A program made the translations under genes and the position numbers. Under the pieces are notes generated by a model. The model saw only the letters and a program-made list of their open reading frames with translations. It was not told the DNA's origin and did no database searches. From PGYU01 sp964637845 (lineage in GTDB: Bacteria > Bacteroidota > Ignavibacteria > Kapaibacteriales > UBA2268), in contig CAZWXI010000001.1 of NCBI GenBank assembly GCA_964637845.1, positions 44,934 through 108,933 of the forward strand: a stretch of 64,000 nucleotides of DNA. The letters are read 5' to 3'. This document shows, in pieces, positions 8,715 to 18,182 of the stretch (within the stretch, counting starts at the first letter, position 1; each line of letters begins with the position of its first letter).

Positions 8715-10067
8715 ATGGAATTTTTGGACAAGCTTGTAATACCACAACCCGATTATAATTTAAATTTACTGAATTATTTTTTAATACTCGGGTTGTCAAT
8801 TTTTATGACATATGCCGCATTGTTGCTCGGTAGCACCTTGATGTCGGTTTATTTCAAGAATAAAAGCGCATCACACAAAGATAATTTCGCTAAACTTTCT
8901 CGCGATTATATAAGTTTGGTGACTGATAACTGGATTTATGCTTTTGGGCTTGGGATTATACCATTTTTGTCCATAATTTTTATATATACTCAATTACTAC
9001 ACAAGCAGCCCGTAGCAATTGTGAGCTATTTGACTTTTTCGTTCATTCTGTTTCTTATTGCCATTATCTTAGCGTATCGCTATAAAAAATCTTTACATTT
9101 GATCAATGTTTTTACACATATCAAAGAAAAAATATCCATTAGTGATGATATAATTACCGATATAGATAACTTGTCTAATGAAGCTGAGTCTGGGAAAAAT
9201 AGAACAGGCACATGGTCAGCCATTTTGATGTTCATAGCATTGTGGTTTTTCGTTGGGGCCATATCCTTTGCTATGACTCCTGACGAATGGTGGTATGGAA
9301 ACGCATTGAGCGTTTTATTTTCCGGGAATAGTATCTTAAAGTTTTTACAATTTTTGGCCGCCACTTTTGCCTTTACGTCCATCACATTTGTATTTAGAAA
9401 GTTTTTTTGGGATTCTGATTCGACAAGTTATTCGCAGGATTATGCTGAATATGCAAAGAAAACAAATCTCTGGGTTGGAATGATTTCATCGATGTTACTT
9501 CCGGTCTTTATAGTTTTATCCCTTTTTGTAATACCTAAGAATTCCTTAAATCCTGCGATTTTTGGAGCAACAATGCTCAACTTATTTTTGGTCATAGTAG
9601 TCTTACAGCAGATTTATTTTGTGCTTAAAGGTCGCAGTAATAGTTTTATTAAATATGCGTTCTATTCATTTATAGTTATTTTCGCACTTTTAGCTTTTAA
9701 GGATAAAACAGCTTTCAGCGTTGCAAATCGCTCTCATGTATTAGTTCTGGACCAAGAATATAAGATTTATAAAGAAGCTTTTCTCGCAAGTCTCGGTATC
9801 GAAGCCGCGCCTATAAATGCTTTCGAAATATATAGTGGACGATGCGCAGCTTGCCATAGAGATGAAGACGCACCTACTGCACCGGCACACAAAAATATCA
9901 TCCAAAAATATCTTGACCAAGCTGACCCAGTAGCCGCACTGGTGCAGTTTATCCAAAATCCGCAACCTGTAAACCCAAAATGGCCCCCAATGCCTAATCA
10001 AGGTCTTACAACTCAAGAAGCTAAAGCTGTTGCAGAATATCTTGTTGAAAAATATTCAGTAAAATAG
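8715..10067 (+). CDS. Multi-helix membrane protein with C-terminal cytochrome c domain
   Basis: This 450-residue protein has about eight membrane helices in residues 18-328, then a short periplasmic cytochrome c domain with the heme site CAACH (C377-H381) and M426 in PPMPNQ as the likely axial Met. The helical part faintly recalls cytochrome bd subunit I, but no quinol-loop or heme ligands can be fixed by eye, so its function is unassigned. It is the last gene of the respiratory operon, 24 bases after ctaB with GAGG upstream of its ATG. It is followed by a strong terminator, so a role beside complex III and the oxidase is likely. Confidence 0.8.
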   Translation: MEFLDKLVIPQPDYNLNLLNYFLILGLSIFMTYAALLLGSTLMSVYFKNKSASHKDNFAKLSRDYISLVTDNWIYAFGLGIIPFLSIIFIYTQLLHKQPVAIVSYLTFSFILFLIAIILAYRYKKSLHLINVFTHIKEKISISDDIITDIDNLSNEAESGKNRTGTWSAILMFIALWFFVGAISFAMTPDEWWYGNALSVLFSGNSILKFLQFLAATFAFTSITFVFRKFFWDSDSTSYSQDYAEYAKKTNLWVGMISSMLLPVFIVLSLFVIPKNSLNPAIFGATMLNLFLVIVVLQQIYFVLKGRSNSFIKYAFYSFIVIFALLAFKDKTAFSVANRSHVLVLDQEYKIYKEAFLASLGIEAAPINAFEIYSGRCAACHRDEDAPTAPAHKNIIQKYLDQADPVAALVQFIQNPQPVNPKWPPMPNQGLTTQEAKAVAEYLVEKYSVK

Positions 10068-10093
10068 TTCGCTAAATTAGTTTATCAAAAAAA

Positions 10094-10124
10094 TCCCAAA
10101 ACTTTTTGGGACTTTTCATTTTAT
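10094..10124 (+). terminator. Rho-independent terminator of the respiratory operon
   Basis: TCCCAAAA pairs with TTTTGGGA (10094-10101 with 10104-10111) around a two-base loop and is followed by a T-rich run. It lies 26 bases after the stop of the last operon gene. Confidence 0.8.
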
Positions 10125-10182
10125 TTTTGATGAATTTTTATTTAATCGGTATAATTACTGATTTTATATTTCGACTTTTTTG

Positions 10183-10190
10183 TACGTTTG
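10183..10190 (+). promoter_or_regulatory. Bacteroidota-type -7 element before the small lipoprotein gene
   Basis: TACGTTTG fits the TAnnTTTG element used by the primary sigma factor in Bacteroidota. It lies 39 bases before the ATG at 10230. No good -33 TTTG is seen at the expected spacing. Confidence 0.45.
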
Positions 10191-10229
10191 TATCATTAAG
10201 AGTATGTATAATTTTTTTTTGGAGTTTTG

Positions 10230-10667
10230 ATGAAGAATCTGCTGCTTTTATTGATAGTCGGTACTTTTGTATTTGTAGGTTGTAGTGATGCACCCGTAAA
10301 TTGGAATGACGCTAAAAATCATCCGCAACCCATAGTGTATGATGGGGACCCCGGTGATAGCGAAGACTACACGCCTTGTACCACTGAAAACGAGCAATTC
10401 CGGAAATTCTTAGATGATGTTGCAACTGCATTAGGCATTGATTTATACGAAGTCATGCTTAACGACGAAGCACTCAGTTGTGCTTTTTTAGCTTGTTTGG
10501 AATCGCATTATAAGAATCACGGAGCCTTTGTAAGTTGCATTGCCCACTTGACAAACGACATGATGAAAGTAGGTATTATCACAGGAAAACAAAAGGGTGT
10601 GATTCAAAGTATAGCCGCTCAATCTGATATCGGCAAACCTGTTAAATCGAAAGGAAAGAAAAATTAG
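10230..10667 (+). CDS. Small lipoprotein of unknown function
   Basis: A 145-residue lipoprotein with signal peptide MKNLLLLLIVGTFVFVGC, where the Cys is the lipidation site. The mature part is hydrophilic, with an acidic stretch (GDPGDSED), four more cysteines that could pair, and a basic end (SKGKKN). I do not recognise a family. ATG 10230 is chosen over the adjacent TTG at 10227 because GGAG at 10221 fits it. The gene stands alone between two terminators and has its own promoter-like element. Confidence 0.7.
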   Translation: MKNLLLLLIVGTFVFVGCSDAPVNWNDAKNHPQPIVYDGDPGDSEDYTPCTTENEQFRKFLDDVATALGIDLYEVMLNDEALSCAFLACLESHYKNHGAFVSCIAHLTNDMMKVGIITGKQKGVIQSIAAQSDIGKPVKSKGKKN

Positions 10668-10688
10668 ATACAATTTCTCAAATTTCAA

Positions 10689-10715
10689 AAGAGGCTTTCT
10701 CATAGAAAGCCTCTT
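10689..10715. terminator. Bidirectional terminator between convergent genes
   Basis: A 12-bp perfect stem AAGAGGCTTTCT / AGAAAGCCTCTT with a three-base loop, with A-rich sequence on the left and T-rich on the right. It lies between the lipoprotein gene (+) and the dehydrogenase gene (-). Confidence 0.9.
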
Positions 10716-10730
10716 CTTATTTTTCACAAA

Positions 10731-11849
10731 TTATAGGTATTGAACGATTGCATCTGCCATTTCAAGTGTCGAAGCGTTTGCCCCCATGTCGTAAGTACGA
10801 ACTTTGCCATCAGCTACTACCTTTGCTACAGCATTTTCAAGCCGTGTACCCATTTCCTTCTCCCCAAGCCAATCAAGCATCATCTTTGCCGCAAGAATTG
10901 TTGCAATCGGGTTAACTTTATACTGTCCAGCATACTTTGGTGCAGAACCATGTGTCGGCTCAAAAACTGCAAGTTTTTGCCCAATATTACCAGAGCATGC
11001 AAAACCTAATCCGCCGACCATTTGAGCGCATAAATCCGAAATTATATCACCATAAAGATTAGGGGCAACCAAAACGTCATATCTTTCAGGATTTTTCAAT
11101 AACCACATTGTCATCGCATCAATATTGCCTTCATCAAATTGTATTTCAGGAAATTCTTTGGCGACCCTTTTCCCCGCTTCAAGGAACATGCCGTCAGTGG
11201 CACGTACAACATTTGCCTTGTGGATGACAGTTACTTTCTTTCTTCCGTTAGTTTTCGCATATTCGAAAGCAGTTCTTATTATACGCTCACAACCCTGAAC
11301 GGTGTTGATTTTGCATGATATTGCATATTCATCGCCTTTTAAACCACCAAACTTTGCGAATGGTTTAGATATTCTCCGGAATAAGTCGGCGAGTTCATCG
11401 GGAACCGGTTGAAACTCAACACCTGCGTAAAGGTCTTCGGTATTCTCTCGAAATACCACAATATCAATATCATCTTTTAAGTTGAGCGGGTTGCCCTTGT
11501 AAGCTTTCGTCGGGCGGAAGCAATTGTAAAGGTCAAATAATTGCCTCATTCTAACGATTGGTGAGCGATAGATCAAACCTGTGCCCTTTAATTCAGGGAT
11601 AAGCTCATTTTCAGCTTCTTTCACGGGCTTGGATGTAATTGCTCCAAACATTGCCGCATCGACCCCTTTCAGCAAATTAATGGTTCTTCCCGGTAGTGCG
11701 TCACCTTCTGTACGCCAAAATTCCCAACCGATATCACCATGAATATACTCAGCTTTAAAGCTCAGCTTGTCCAACACAATTTTTGCCGCTTCAAGCACTT
11801 CAATGCCAACTCCATCGCCTGGCAACCATGCTATTTTGTAAGTTTTCAT
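10731..11849 (-). CDS. Isocitrate/isopropylmalate dehydrogenase family protein, probably isocitrate dehydrogenase
   Basis: This 372-residue enzyme belongs to the beta-decarboxylating dehydrogenases. It has the nucleotide/substrate motifs WLPGDGVG, RENTEDLYAGVEF, the metal-binding stretch APNLYGDIISDLCAQ, and the coenzyme loop HGSAPKYAGQYKVNP. The RENTEDLYAG segment and the length point to isocitrate dehydrogenase of the TCA cycle rather than LeuB; coenzyme preference is not decided by eye. I start it at ATG 11849 (MKTYKIAWLPGDG) because GAGGAG lies just before it. A longer frame from 11861 would contain that site. It stands alone and converges on a terminator. Confidence 0.85.
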   Translation of the reverse strand: MKTYKIAWLPGDGVGIEVLEAAKIVLDKLSFKAEYIHGDIGWEFWRTEGDALPGRTINLLKGVDAAMFGAITSKPVKEAENELIPELKGTGLIYRSPIVRMRQLFDLYNCFRPTKAYKGNPLNLKDDIDIVVFRENTEDLYAGVEFQPVPDELADLFRRISKPFAKFGGLKGDEYAISCKINTVQGCERIIRTAFEYAKTNGRKKVTVIHKANVVRATDGMFLEAGKRVAKEFPEIQFDEGNIDAMTMWLLKNPERYDVLVAPNLYGDIISDLCAQMVGGLGFACSGNIGQKLAVFEPTHGSAPKYAGQYKVNPIATILAAKMMLDWLGEKEMGTRLENAVAKVVADGKVRTYDMGANASTLEMADAIVQYL

Positions 11850-11894
11850 CTTACTCCTCATTTTTCAGTATTTATAAATTAATTTTTTTGTAAA

Positions 11895-11908
11895 TTGCAT
11901 CAATGCAA
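11895..11908. promoter_or_regulatory. Short inverted repeat between dehydrogenase and nuclease genes
   Basis: TTGCAT and ATGCAA are separated by two bases, with a further TTGCAAT just after. It lies between two divergent genes (46 bases from one start, 82 from the other) and could be an operator. Chance is also possible in AT-rich DNA. Confidence 0.25.
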
Positions 11909-11989
11909 GTTGCAATATATAGATTAGAACTTTAATGGTAAAGAAAATTCGGATGTTTGAGTTATTAATTTGCAATAAAGGGGGATTTT

Positions 11990-12781
11990 ATGCTAAGAAC
12001 GATAGCTGTAATATGCACTTTGCTAATATTGGCAACAAGTTTATTTTCACAATATTATGAAATTCACTGCAAACATTTTATTTACGGTTATCCGGTAGGT
12101 TCACCAATAACCAACGATTTAATCATCAGAGACTCATATGCATTGAGTAGTAATGACTCGACAAAGTTTGCCGATTGGGTTTGTTATATTTTGGATTCTG
12201 CGACAATCAACGGTCCGAGCTTATCCGAAAGGCAATGGAAAGCAGACCCCTGGCTTGATGATGATGAAACTCTTGAACACGAAGATTACCGTGGAGCAAA
12301 CGAATTTTTAAATGTTGACAGAGGGCACCAGGCACCACTCGCGAATTTCAAAGGCAATAGAGATTGGTTTACAACTAATTATTTATCAAATATAACACCA
12401 CAAGACTCTAAATTGAATCGTGGTATTTGGAAAAATTTGGAAGATTTGGAAAGAAAAATTGTAGTTCGTTACAAAGAAGTTTATGTCATGACTGGGCCTC
12501 TATTTGAACGTAAAATGCCCACACTTCCTAATGCTGATGAACCACACGTAATTCCAAGTGGTTACTGGAAAATAATTGTAGTTCAGATGCAAAAAGAGGG
12601 TCTATGGTTAGCGGCTTTTATCTTCGACCAAAAACAACACCCATCCAACAAACTTGTTGATTATTGTGTTTCAGTCAGAGAAATCGAACGTCGTACGGGT
12701 TTGAATTTCTTTAACTTACTAGAAACAGATTTGCAGGACGAAATCGAGATAAAAAAGGATTGCTCTTGGTTGTTCAATTGA
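11990..12781 (+). CDS. Secreted DNA/RNA non-specific endonuclease (NUC1 family)
   Basis: A 263-residue sugar-non-specific nuclease of the beta-beta-alpha metal type. After a signal peptide (about 1-20, ending SLFSQ) the catalytic motif DRGH (D110-H113) is followed by the metal-binding Asn (N134, in SNITPQ) and the helix LNRGIWKNLE with E151. All are expected for an active Serratia-type enzyme. It would cut nucleic acids outside the cytoplasm, for example for nutrient recovery. A GGGGG run precedes the ATG. It converges on tamB with a 6-base gap and no visible terminator. Confidence 0.9.
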   Translation: MLRTIAVICTLLILATSLFSQYYEIHCKHFIYGYPVGSPITNDLIIRDSYALSSNDSTKFADWVCYILDSATINGPSLSERQWKADPWLDDDETLEHEDYRGANEFLNVDRGHQAPLANFKGNRDWFTTNYLSNITPQDSKLNRGIWKNLEDLERKIVVRYKEVYVMTGPLFERKMPTLPNADEPHVIPSGYWKIIVVQMQKEGLWLAAFIFDQKQHPSNKLVDYCVSVREIERRTGLNFFNLLETDLQDEIEIKKDCSWLFN

Positions 12782-12787
12782 TTGTCG

Positions 12788-15700
12788 TTACCAACTGCTT
12801 CCGAATTTTATTTTTACTTCCCAATTTTTAGAGTCTTTGGTAATTATTGTTGTATTCTGAGTCGTTGCTTTGGTCACTTGGAGAACGAAATTTGACCAAA
12901 ATGGATTTTTCAAAAATTCAGATGCCGGAATATCAATTGTAATTTCATTATTTGATGACAAATCCGCAATTGTCCCACCAATAGTCCAACTGATACCACC
13001 ATATATTTGTCCTGAAATTTTGAGTGTTGCTTGCTCAAAATTCATGGTATTGCCACCAAAATTGAATTCTGCACTTTTTATTACGCCAGTATTCATAAGC
13101 ATTTCTGTCAAAGCTTTTGTAGCAAAACTCGAAAATCCCGAAGTAAATCCTTCAGATAATAAATCGGTTGATGCATCTGAACCGGTCTTTGTTCTTCCCA
13201 TAACGAGCAAGAACAATGCATCTTCATTTATTTGTTCATCCGAACCTGATGCTTCAACACCATCAATGAAATATTTGAATTTTATATCGGGCAACTCCTT
13301 AGTGCCAGTAATATACATTCGAACTTCGAATCTCCTACTCTTTCCGTCCTGAAGCATCGTACCTGTATGCCATGCTTCAAGATTCAACGAAGGATTCTCA
13401 ATTGAACCCGCCGGGAATTGCACTGTGCCCGAGGTATAGAATTGTTTAATAAATTTTAGAGTTGAATTCTCTTTAACTAGAACCTCACCATAAAGTTTTG
13501 CTTCTTCGGAATCCCTAGTCTTTTGATATAATAATGGTACATTTCGGTCGGGTGTACCGATTTCAGCATACATCTCACCCAACAAATTCATATCCATCAA
13601 TACTGTAAATTGCCCAAGCATCTTAATTCTCAAATCATAGTTTATCAAATCGGCAATGTTTCTTTCAGATACTCTACCGATTCTTTTTGATGATTGCTCA
13701 TCTTCGACGTTTTCTATGTTTTGTTCTGTCTGAGTGATTGTTTTTATCCTATGAATGTCACCTATGATTTCATATTCTAAATTTGTTCTAACAGTCTGTC
13801 TCTTTTGCTGTAGAGGCATTTTGATTTCGGCATACATTATATTAATATCACCCGTCAAATTTGGTTCAGTCAAGGTTCCACTGAAACGAATAGGATTTAT
13901 GTCGGTAGAGATAATGAAATCACCGTATAAATCGGGCATCGTAGCGATACTGTTATCGCTCAGCACAAGCAATCTATCCGCAAAAATAGATATATCCAAG
14001 AGTTTAGGCATAAACTTATCATCCATATCAACGAATCCCATTATTTCGGCTTTTCCTAATCTGCCGAAACGTGAGTCAGTATTCACATTTCGTAGATTAA
14101 GTTGCGCAATTGAAATTCTCGAATTGTCAACATAGACTTCTGTTTCGGCATTATATTCAATATTGGTAGCTTCAGTACGAAATTTTATTGCTTTTGACTT
14201 GATATTTCCCGAATAAACCGGCTTTTGGCTAAGTACACCACCGAGTTTTAAACTAATATCGGCTCTGCCCCTAATGTCATCTAAACCCGGTACAAAAGGA
14301 GATAGAAATTCCAGCGGGAATGAGCGAGCATTTAATAAAATATCACTTTTTTTCTTGGACTGAATTTCGCCTTTTAGCGTGTCCAAACCAATATAAATAG
14401 GTAAATAATTAATTGCAAGGTTCATCAGTTCCATATTCGTCCTGCCAAGCTCATATCGCAAAAAAACATTGCCCGATATATAGTCCTTGTCATGTTTTAT
14501 ATTAGCGCTTAAAGTCCCTATATAATGCTGGTTTATGTGAATACTGTCGCTGTAGAAATCGGTTTTGATTATGGGTTCGAATACATTATTGCTAATATTT
14601 ATCTTGAGCGAGTCAACATTGAATTTTAGCATTTCGAATTGATTTTGAGTTTCCTCACTGGAAAAATGTAGAAAGTCTTTAATCGGGATATTGTATAATG
14701 CTATATTTATGTTTTCAAGTTCATCACCGTTTTTGGTGCCGCGCAATTCTATGGTTTCTGCGTTCTGACGGCGTAATTTGAATTTATCAATGGTTATGAT
14801 ATTTCCTCTTGAACTAAGGTTAATTTCACCTTGGGAGTTCCAAACAAAATTATCAGTGTAATTGAATGTTAATGAGTCAAACCTAAATTTTATTACTTCG
14901 TCAGCGAGAGTTATTCTGCCTGTAGTCTTTACTCCAAAATCTTTATTAGCTTTACCGTTGAGCAAGAAATCCATATTTTCACCATCAAATCGAAGCGAGC
15001 TTTTCAAGTCATTCACCGTTAAATCATTCAAACGACCTTCACCGCCCTGCGATATATCCAATTCAAAAAATTCGAATACAGGTAGTGAATCTATCAAATT
15101 TGACACGAGTCGCCCATTTATTGCAAATTGTGGTAATCTGAGACGCAAATCCGGCATAGTCATGTCAAAATATTTGATTTCTAGACTGTCTATTAAAACA
15201 GACATGCTAGACTTAGTAGAGATAATTTGTAGTTCGAAATCCATTTTTGTGAAAATGAGCATATCGTCGAGAAAAATGTTTAAAGGTGATATATCCTTAA
15301 TTCTCGAGTTGAATTTACCATTTATAAGTGGAAATGTATCAGTTTTCTCAATTTTAAAAATTGAGGTTGTATCTTTGACGGCTTTCAATTCAGGGTTTAA
15401 TGCAGTGATCTTCTTTGCCATGAAATCAGCCAAAAATGTTCCTTGATAACCTAATGCAAAAAGCAAATCACCAAGCCTATAGCTACCAATAAATGAGGCT
15501 TCTAAAAAGTCTGAATTAACAGCAAACTCTGTTTCGTCGGCTTCTCTCTTGATTGACAAATCAACTTCAAACGGCATCAATGCACGGTCATCAAAAAGTG
15601 TCTCTTCAAAAATGAAATTATATGTGCCCGCAAGCGAATCCAGCAGCAAACCCTCGCCCGCAAGCTCTATACGCCCCGTAATATGATTAGGCATCTGAGA

Positions 15701-17380
15701 GTTGTTGAGAATTTTCGCTAAATTAACAGATTTAAACGCAGAACGTATTTCGTATTTTGGTTGGTCTAACTCTGCGAAATCAAGCACCCCCGAAAAATGT
15801 ATTGACGAGTATTTGTCGTCGAAAATTTCAAATTCTTTAAATTCAGTATCCTTTTTTGTATCCAGCCATAACGCAATATCAAGAGTATCAATATGTATCA
15901 AACTGTTGCCCAAAGAATTCACCGAAGCATTTAATTGATGGATGTTATAGTTCATAAATTGAGAATTTGACAAGCTCAGTGAAAAATCAAATTTAAGATT
16001 TGAAATTTCGGTTCCGCTACCGCTAAACTTTGTCATACCCGTTAAACTACTTTTGAATCTCGGTTCGTTAAGGATAGGATGGAGATTAACTCGAGTAAAA
16101 GCTAAGTTCCCTGAATAGAAAAGCACTTCCTTTAAATTTACTGCCGCAAAACCAGACACCGAACCAATACTTGTCGAAATATTCATATTCGCAAACACTG
16201 AATCGGCAAATCCTTTTAAATATAGCGATTTTAGTTTAGCTTCTCCAAAATTCGGTACATCCTTAAGCTCTAAACTTGGTAAAGTATTAATAATATCATT
16301 ACGTTGAATTAATGATTCATCAAGACTTAACTCATAGCTGAAATTATCAAAATTCAATAAGTTATACACTTTTCCTGAAACGTTCACTTCGGAATTAGGT
16401 AATTCAAGCTCTAGAAAATGTATTGACATATCATCGAGCGTCCCTGAGAAATCTATATCAACCTTATCCAGTACTTGTAACTCAATTGGTATTTTCTCAA
16501 AATAGCTTATGAAATCACTATTAATGTTCTTGATTTTAAGTTTAATATCAAAAACTGCATCTTCAATTCTCGGCTCTTTTTCAGTGAAAACATTAAAATT
16601 CTTCATAGCTATATCGCCCATGAGGTATTGCTCATTTGATGCGAAGTCAATATCTTTCAGAGATAGAACGTTTTTATTCGCCGTTGCCTTAAACTTGAAT
16701 TTATCAATACTTAACCCGGTAAAATACTCTTTACCGGCGAATTGTTTCATTTTCAATTCAAAATGATTTTTATGGATTATAGCGTTTACTTCGGCTTTGA
16801 ATGATAGGTCACCAAATCCAAATCGCTCAAAATCAATTTGTCGCCCGAAATTGCGTGCTAAGGTAGAATCATACATAAAGAAGCTCGCATTCTTCATGAT
16901 TAAATTGTTTATTTTTAAGGTTAACTCCGAACTTATAGTATCGGGGGGAGTATCTAGAGGCTTGGCTATTTTATCGTAATTCCATAGGCTGTCTCTATTA
17001 CTCCGGAATAGCTTGATGGTTGGCTCGATAAGTTCCAAATTATCAACTGAGATTCTGTTGCGAAATAAATCAGAAATGTCAAATTTGACCTTAATTTCCG
17101 GTATAGCCGCTAAAGTATCGCCAGATGTAATCAAAGTCACCGAATACAACTTAATTCCATCAAGAAGACTGATTTGCAAATCACCAATGCTGATTTCGGC
17201 AAGTAGTTCGTTGTTGACAATGCTTGTAATTTTTAACAAAGCAAATGAACGAAAAAACTGAAACTGAACAAGAATGAGAATCAATGACATGAAGATAATG
17301 AAGGCAAGAAGTAAAATAAGAGATAGTCTTCTTATTTTCATACCAAAAGTTTTCTTTTTCTTTGTTTCATTTTCGTTCAT
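12788..17380 (-). CDS. tamB: TamB-like translocation and assembly module protein
   Basis: This 1530-residue protein has one N-terminal membrane helix (about 15-37) and a very long beta-rich periplasmic body of AsmA/TamB type. It ends in the DUF490 (TamB C-terminal) domain, with INEDALFLLVMGRT and the FSSFATKALTEMLMNTG region followed by beta strands. TamB-like proteins form a hydrophobic groove spanning the periplasm that is thought to carry phospholipids to the outer membrane or assist protein assembly. The length is usual for the family. No TamA/Omp85 gene lies beside it. Downstream of the cyclase-family gene by 4 bases, it is probably cotranscribed with it. Confidence 0.9.
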   Translation of the reverse strand: MNENETKKKKTFGMKIRRLSLILLLAFIIFMSLILILVQFQFFRSFALLKITSIVNNELLAEISIGDLQISLLDGIKLYSVTLITSGDTLAAIPEIKVKFDISDLFRNRISVDNLELIEPTIKLFRSNRDSLWNYDKIAKPLDTPPDTISSELTLKINNLIMKNASFFMYDSTLARNFGRQIDFERFGFGDLSFKAEVNAIIHKNHFELKMKQFAGKEYFTGLSIDKFKFKATANKNVLSLKDIDFASNEQYLMGDIAMKNFNVFTEKEPRIEDAVFDIKLKIKNINSDFISYFEKIPIELQVLDKVDIDFSGTLDDMSIHFLELELPNSEVNVSGKVYNLLNFDNFSYELSLDESLIQRNDIINTLPSLELKDVPNFGEAKLKSLYLKGFADSVFANMNISTSIGSVSGFAAVNLKEVLFYSGNLAFTRVNLHPILNEPRFKSSLTGMTKFSGSGTEISNLKFDFSLSLSNSQFMNYNIHQLNASVNSLGNSLIHIDTLDIALWLDTKKDTEFKEFEIFDDKYSSIHFSGVLDFAELDQPKYEIRSAFKSVNLAKILNNSQMPNHITGRIELAGEGLLLDSLAGTYNFIFEETLFDDRALMPFEVDLSIKREADETEFAVNSDFLEASFIGSYRLGDLLFALGYQGTFLADFMAKKITALNPELKAVKDTTSIFKIEKTDTFPLINGKFNSRIKDISPLNIFLDDMLIFTKMDFELQIISTKSSMSVLIDSLEIKYFDMTMPDLRLRLPQFAINGRLVSNLIDSLPVFEFFELDISQGGEGRLNDLTVNDLKSSLRFDGENMDFLLNGKANKDFGVKTTGRITLADEVIKFRFDSLTFNYTDNFVWNSQGEINLSSRGNIITIDKFKLRRQNAETIELRGTKNGDELENINIALYNIPIKDFLHFSSEETQNQFEMLKFNVDSLKINISNNVFEPIIKTDFYSDSIHINQHYIGTLSANIKHDKDYISGNVFLRYELGRTNMELMNLAINYLPIYIGLDTLKGEIQSKKKSDILLNARSFPLEFLSPFVPGLDDIRGRADISLKLGGVLSQKPVYSGNIKSKAIKFRTEATNIEYNAETEVYVDNSRISIAQLNLRNVNTDSRFGRLGKAEIMGFVDMDDKFMPKLLDISIFADRLLVLSDNSIATMPDLYGDFIISTDINPIRFSGTLTEPNLTGDINIMYAEIKMPLQQKRQTVRTNLEYEIIGDIHRIKTITQTEQNIENVEDEQSSKRIGRVSERNIADLINYDLRIKMLGQFTVLMDMNLLGEMYAEIGTPDRNVPLLYQKTRDSEEAKLYGEVLVKENSTLKFIKQFYTSGTVQFPAGSIENPSLNLEAWHTGTMLQDGKSRRFEVRMYITGTKELPDIKFKYFIDGVEASGSDEQINEDALFLLVMGRTKTGSDASTDLLSEGFTSGFSSFATKALTEMLMNTGVIKSAEFNFGGNTMNFEQATLKISGQIYGGISWTIGGTIADLSSNNEITIDIPASEFLKNPFWSNFVLQVTKATTQNTTIITKDSKNWEVKIKFGSSW

Positions 17381-17384
17381 AATA

Positions 17385-18101
17385 TTATAACGTATTAAAA
17401 AATCTTTTGTCTATTAGAAGTGGATTAACAGGGCTTTCAACAGCCCCTTCAATAAACAACGGCATACCTGAAAAATAATATGCTCCTTCGGGTACATGTG
17501 CCAAATTTAACAGTTCAAATATTATGCCTTTTTGGAAAATTATATTATGTATGGGGCGAACAGACTTCCCGGGCTGATAGTCAGTAGATTTCCATGATGT
17601 GCCAAATAAATGAAATCCGGGGATATTTGCTAAATAATCAGCCGCTTCTTCATTTAGTACTAATATGTAATCATCGCGGTGATAACCTTCTTCATTAGTC
17701 GGACAATTCTTGGTTGTAATTAAAATTTTCGGTGGAATGCTATCGGTGCATACATCTTGCAACTTGTCAGTCAGTTCCTTTAAGGTGATAACTTTTTTAT
17801 ACAAAAGGTGAGAATCTGCTACTTTTTCGTAATCATTATCAAATCTCAAGACGACAGCTTCTCCAAAAAAGAACTCGGGATGATTTCTTATGTAGATGCT
17901 TAAATCATCAACTGATTCGTTAGTATGTAAAGGCGATTCGACATGTGTTAAACTATGCGGCTTAAAAACATGCTCATCATAATTTACAGGTGGTAATTTG
18001 TCCTTTTCAAGTTTGTATATGGTTCTACGAAAATAAGGCTGACCTTCGTTCCATAATCCTTTCACACGATTGCTGATTTTATTACCGATTACGTAAATCA
18101 T
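17385..18101 (-). CDS. Cyclase-family metal-dependent hydrolase (kynurenine formamidase-like)
   Basis: A 238-residue protein of the cyclase fold. The metal-binding motif H-x-x-TH-x-E-x-P-x-H is seen as HSLTHVESPLH. The family end signature is VPEGAYYFSGMPLFIEGAVESPVNP. Members hydrolyse amides such as N-formylkynurenine; the substrate here is unknown, and the His-to-His motif has Glu where many have Asp. I start it at ATG 18101 (MIYVIGNK); the longer frame begins with TTG at 18131. No kynurenine pathway genes are nearby. It lies 81 bases after gyrA and 4 bases before tamB. Confidence 0.75.
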   Translation of the reverse strand: MIYVIGNKISNRVKGLWNEGQPYFRRTIYKLEKDKLPPVNYDEHVFKPHSLTHVESPLHTNESVDDLSIYIRNHPEFFFGEAVVLRFDNDYEKVADSHLLYKKVITLKELTDKLQDVCTDSIPPKILITTKNCPTNEEGYHRDDYILVLNEEAADYLANIPGFHLFGTSWKSTDYQPGKSVRPIHNIIFQKGIIFELLNLAHVPEGAYYFSGMPLFIEGAVESPVNPLLIDKRFFNTL

Positions 18102-18182
18102 AATTTCAATGATAATAAAAAAGTGCCTCAAAACTTTTTGGAATTAACCAACTATAATTTCTGAGACAAAAATTATTGATTA

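Noticed and set aside
10731..11849. Calling the dehydrogenase LeuB
   Set aside because: The RENTEDLYAG segment and the coenzyme loop fit isocitrate dehydrogenase better, and no leucine genes are nearby.
13755..14135. Open frames antisense to tamB
   Set aside because: Several long frames lie opposite tamB, but they follow its codon pattern, have no ribosome binding site and look like no known protein.
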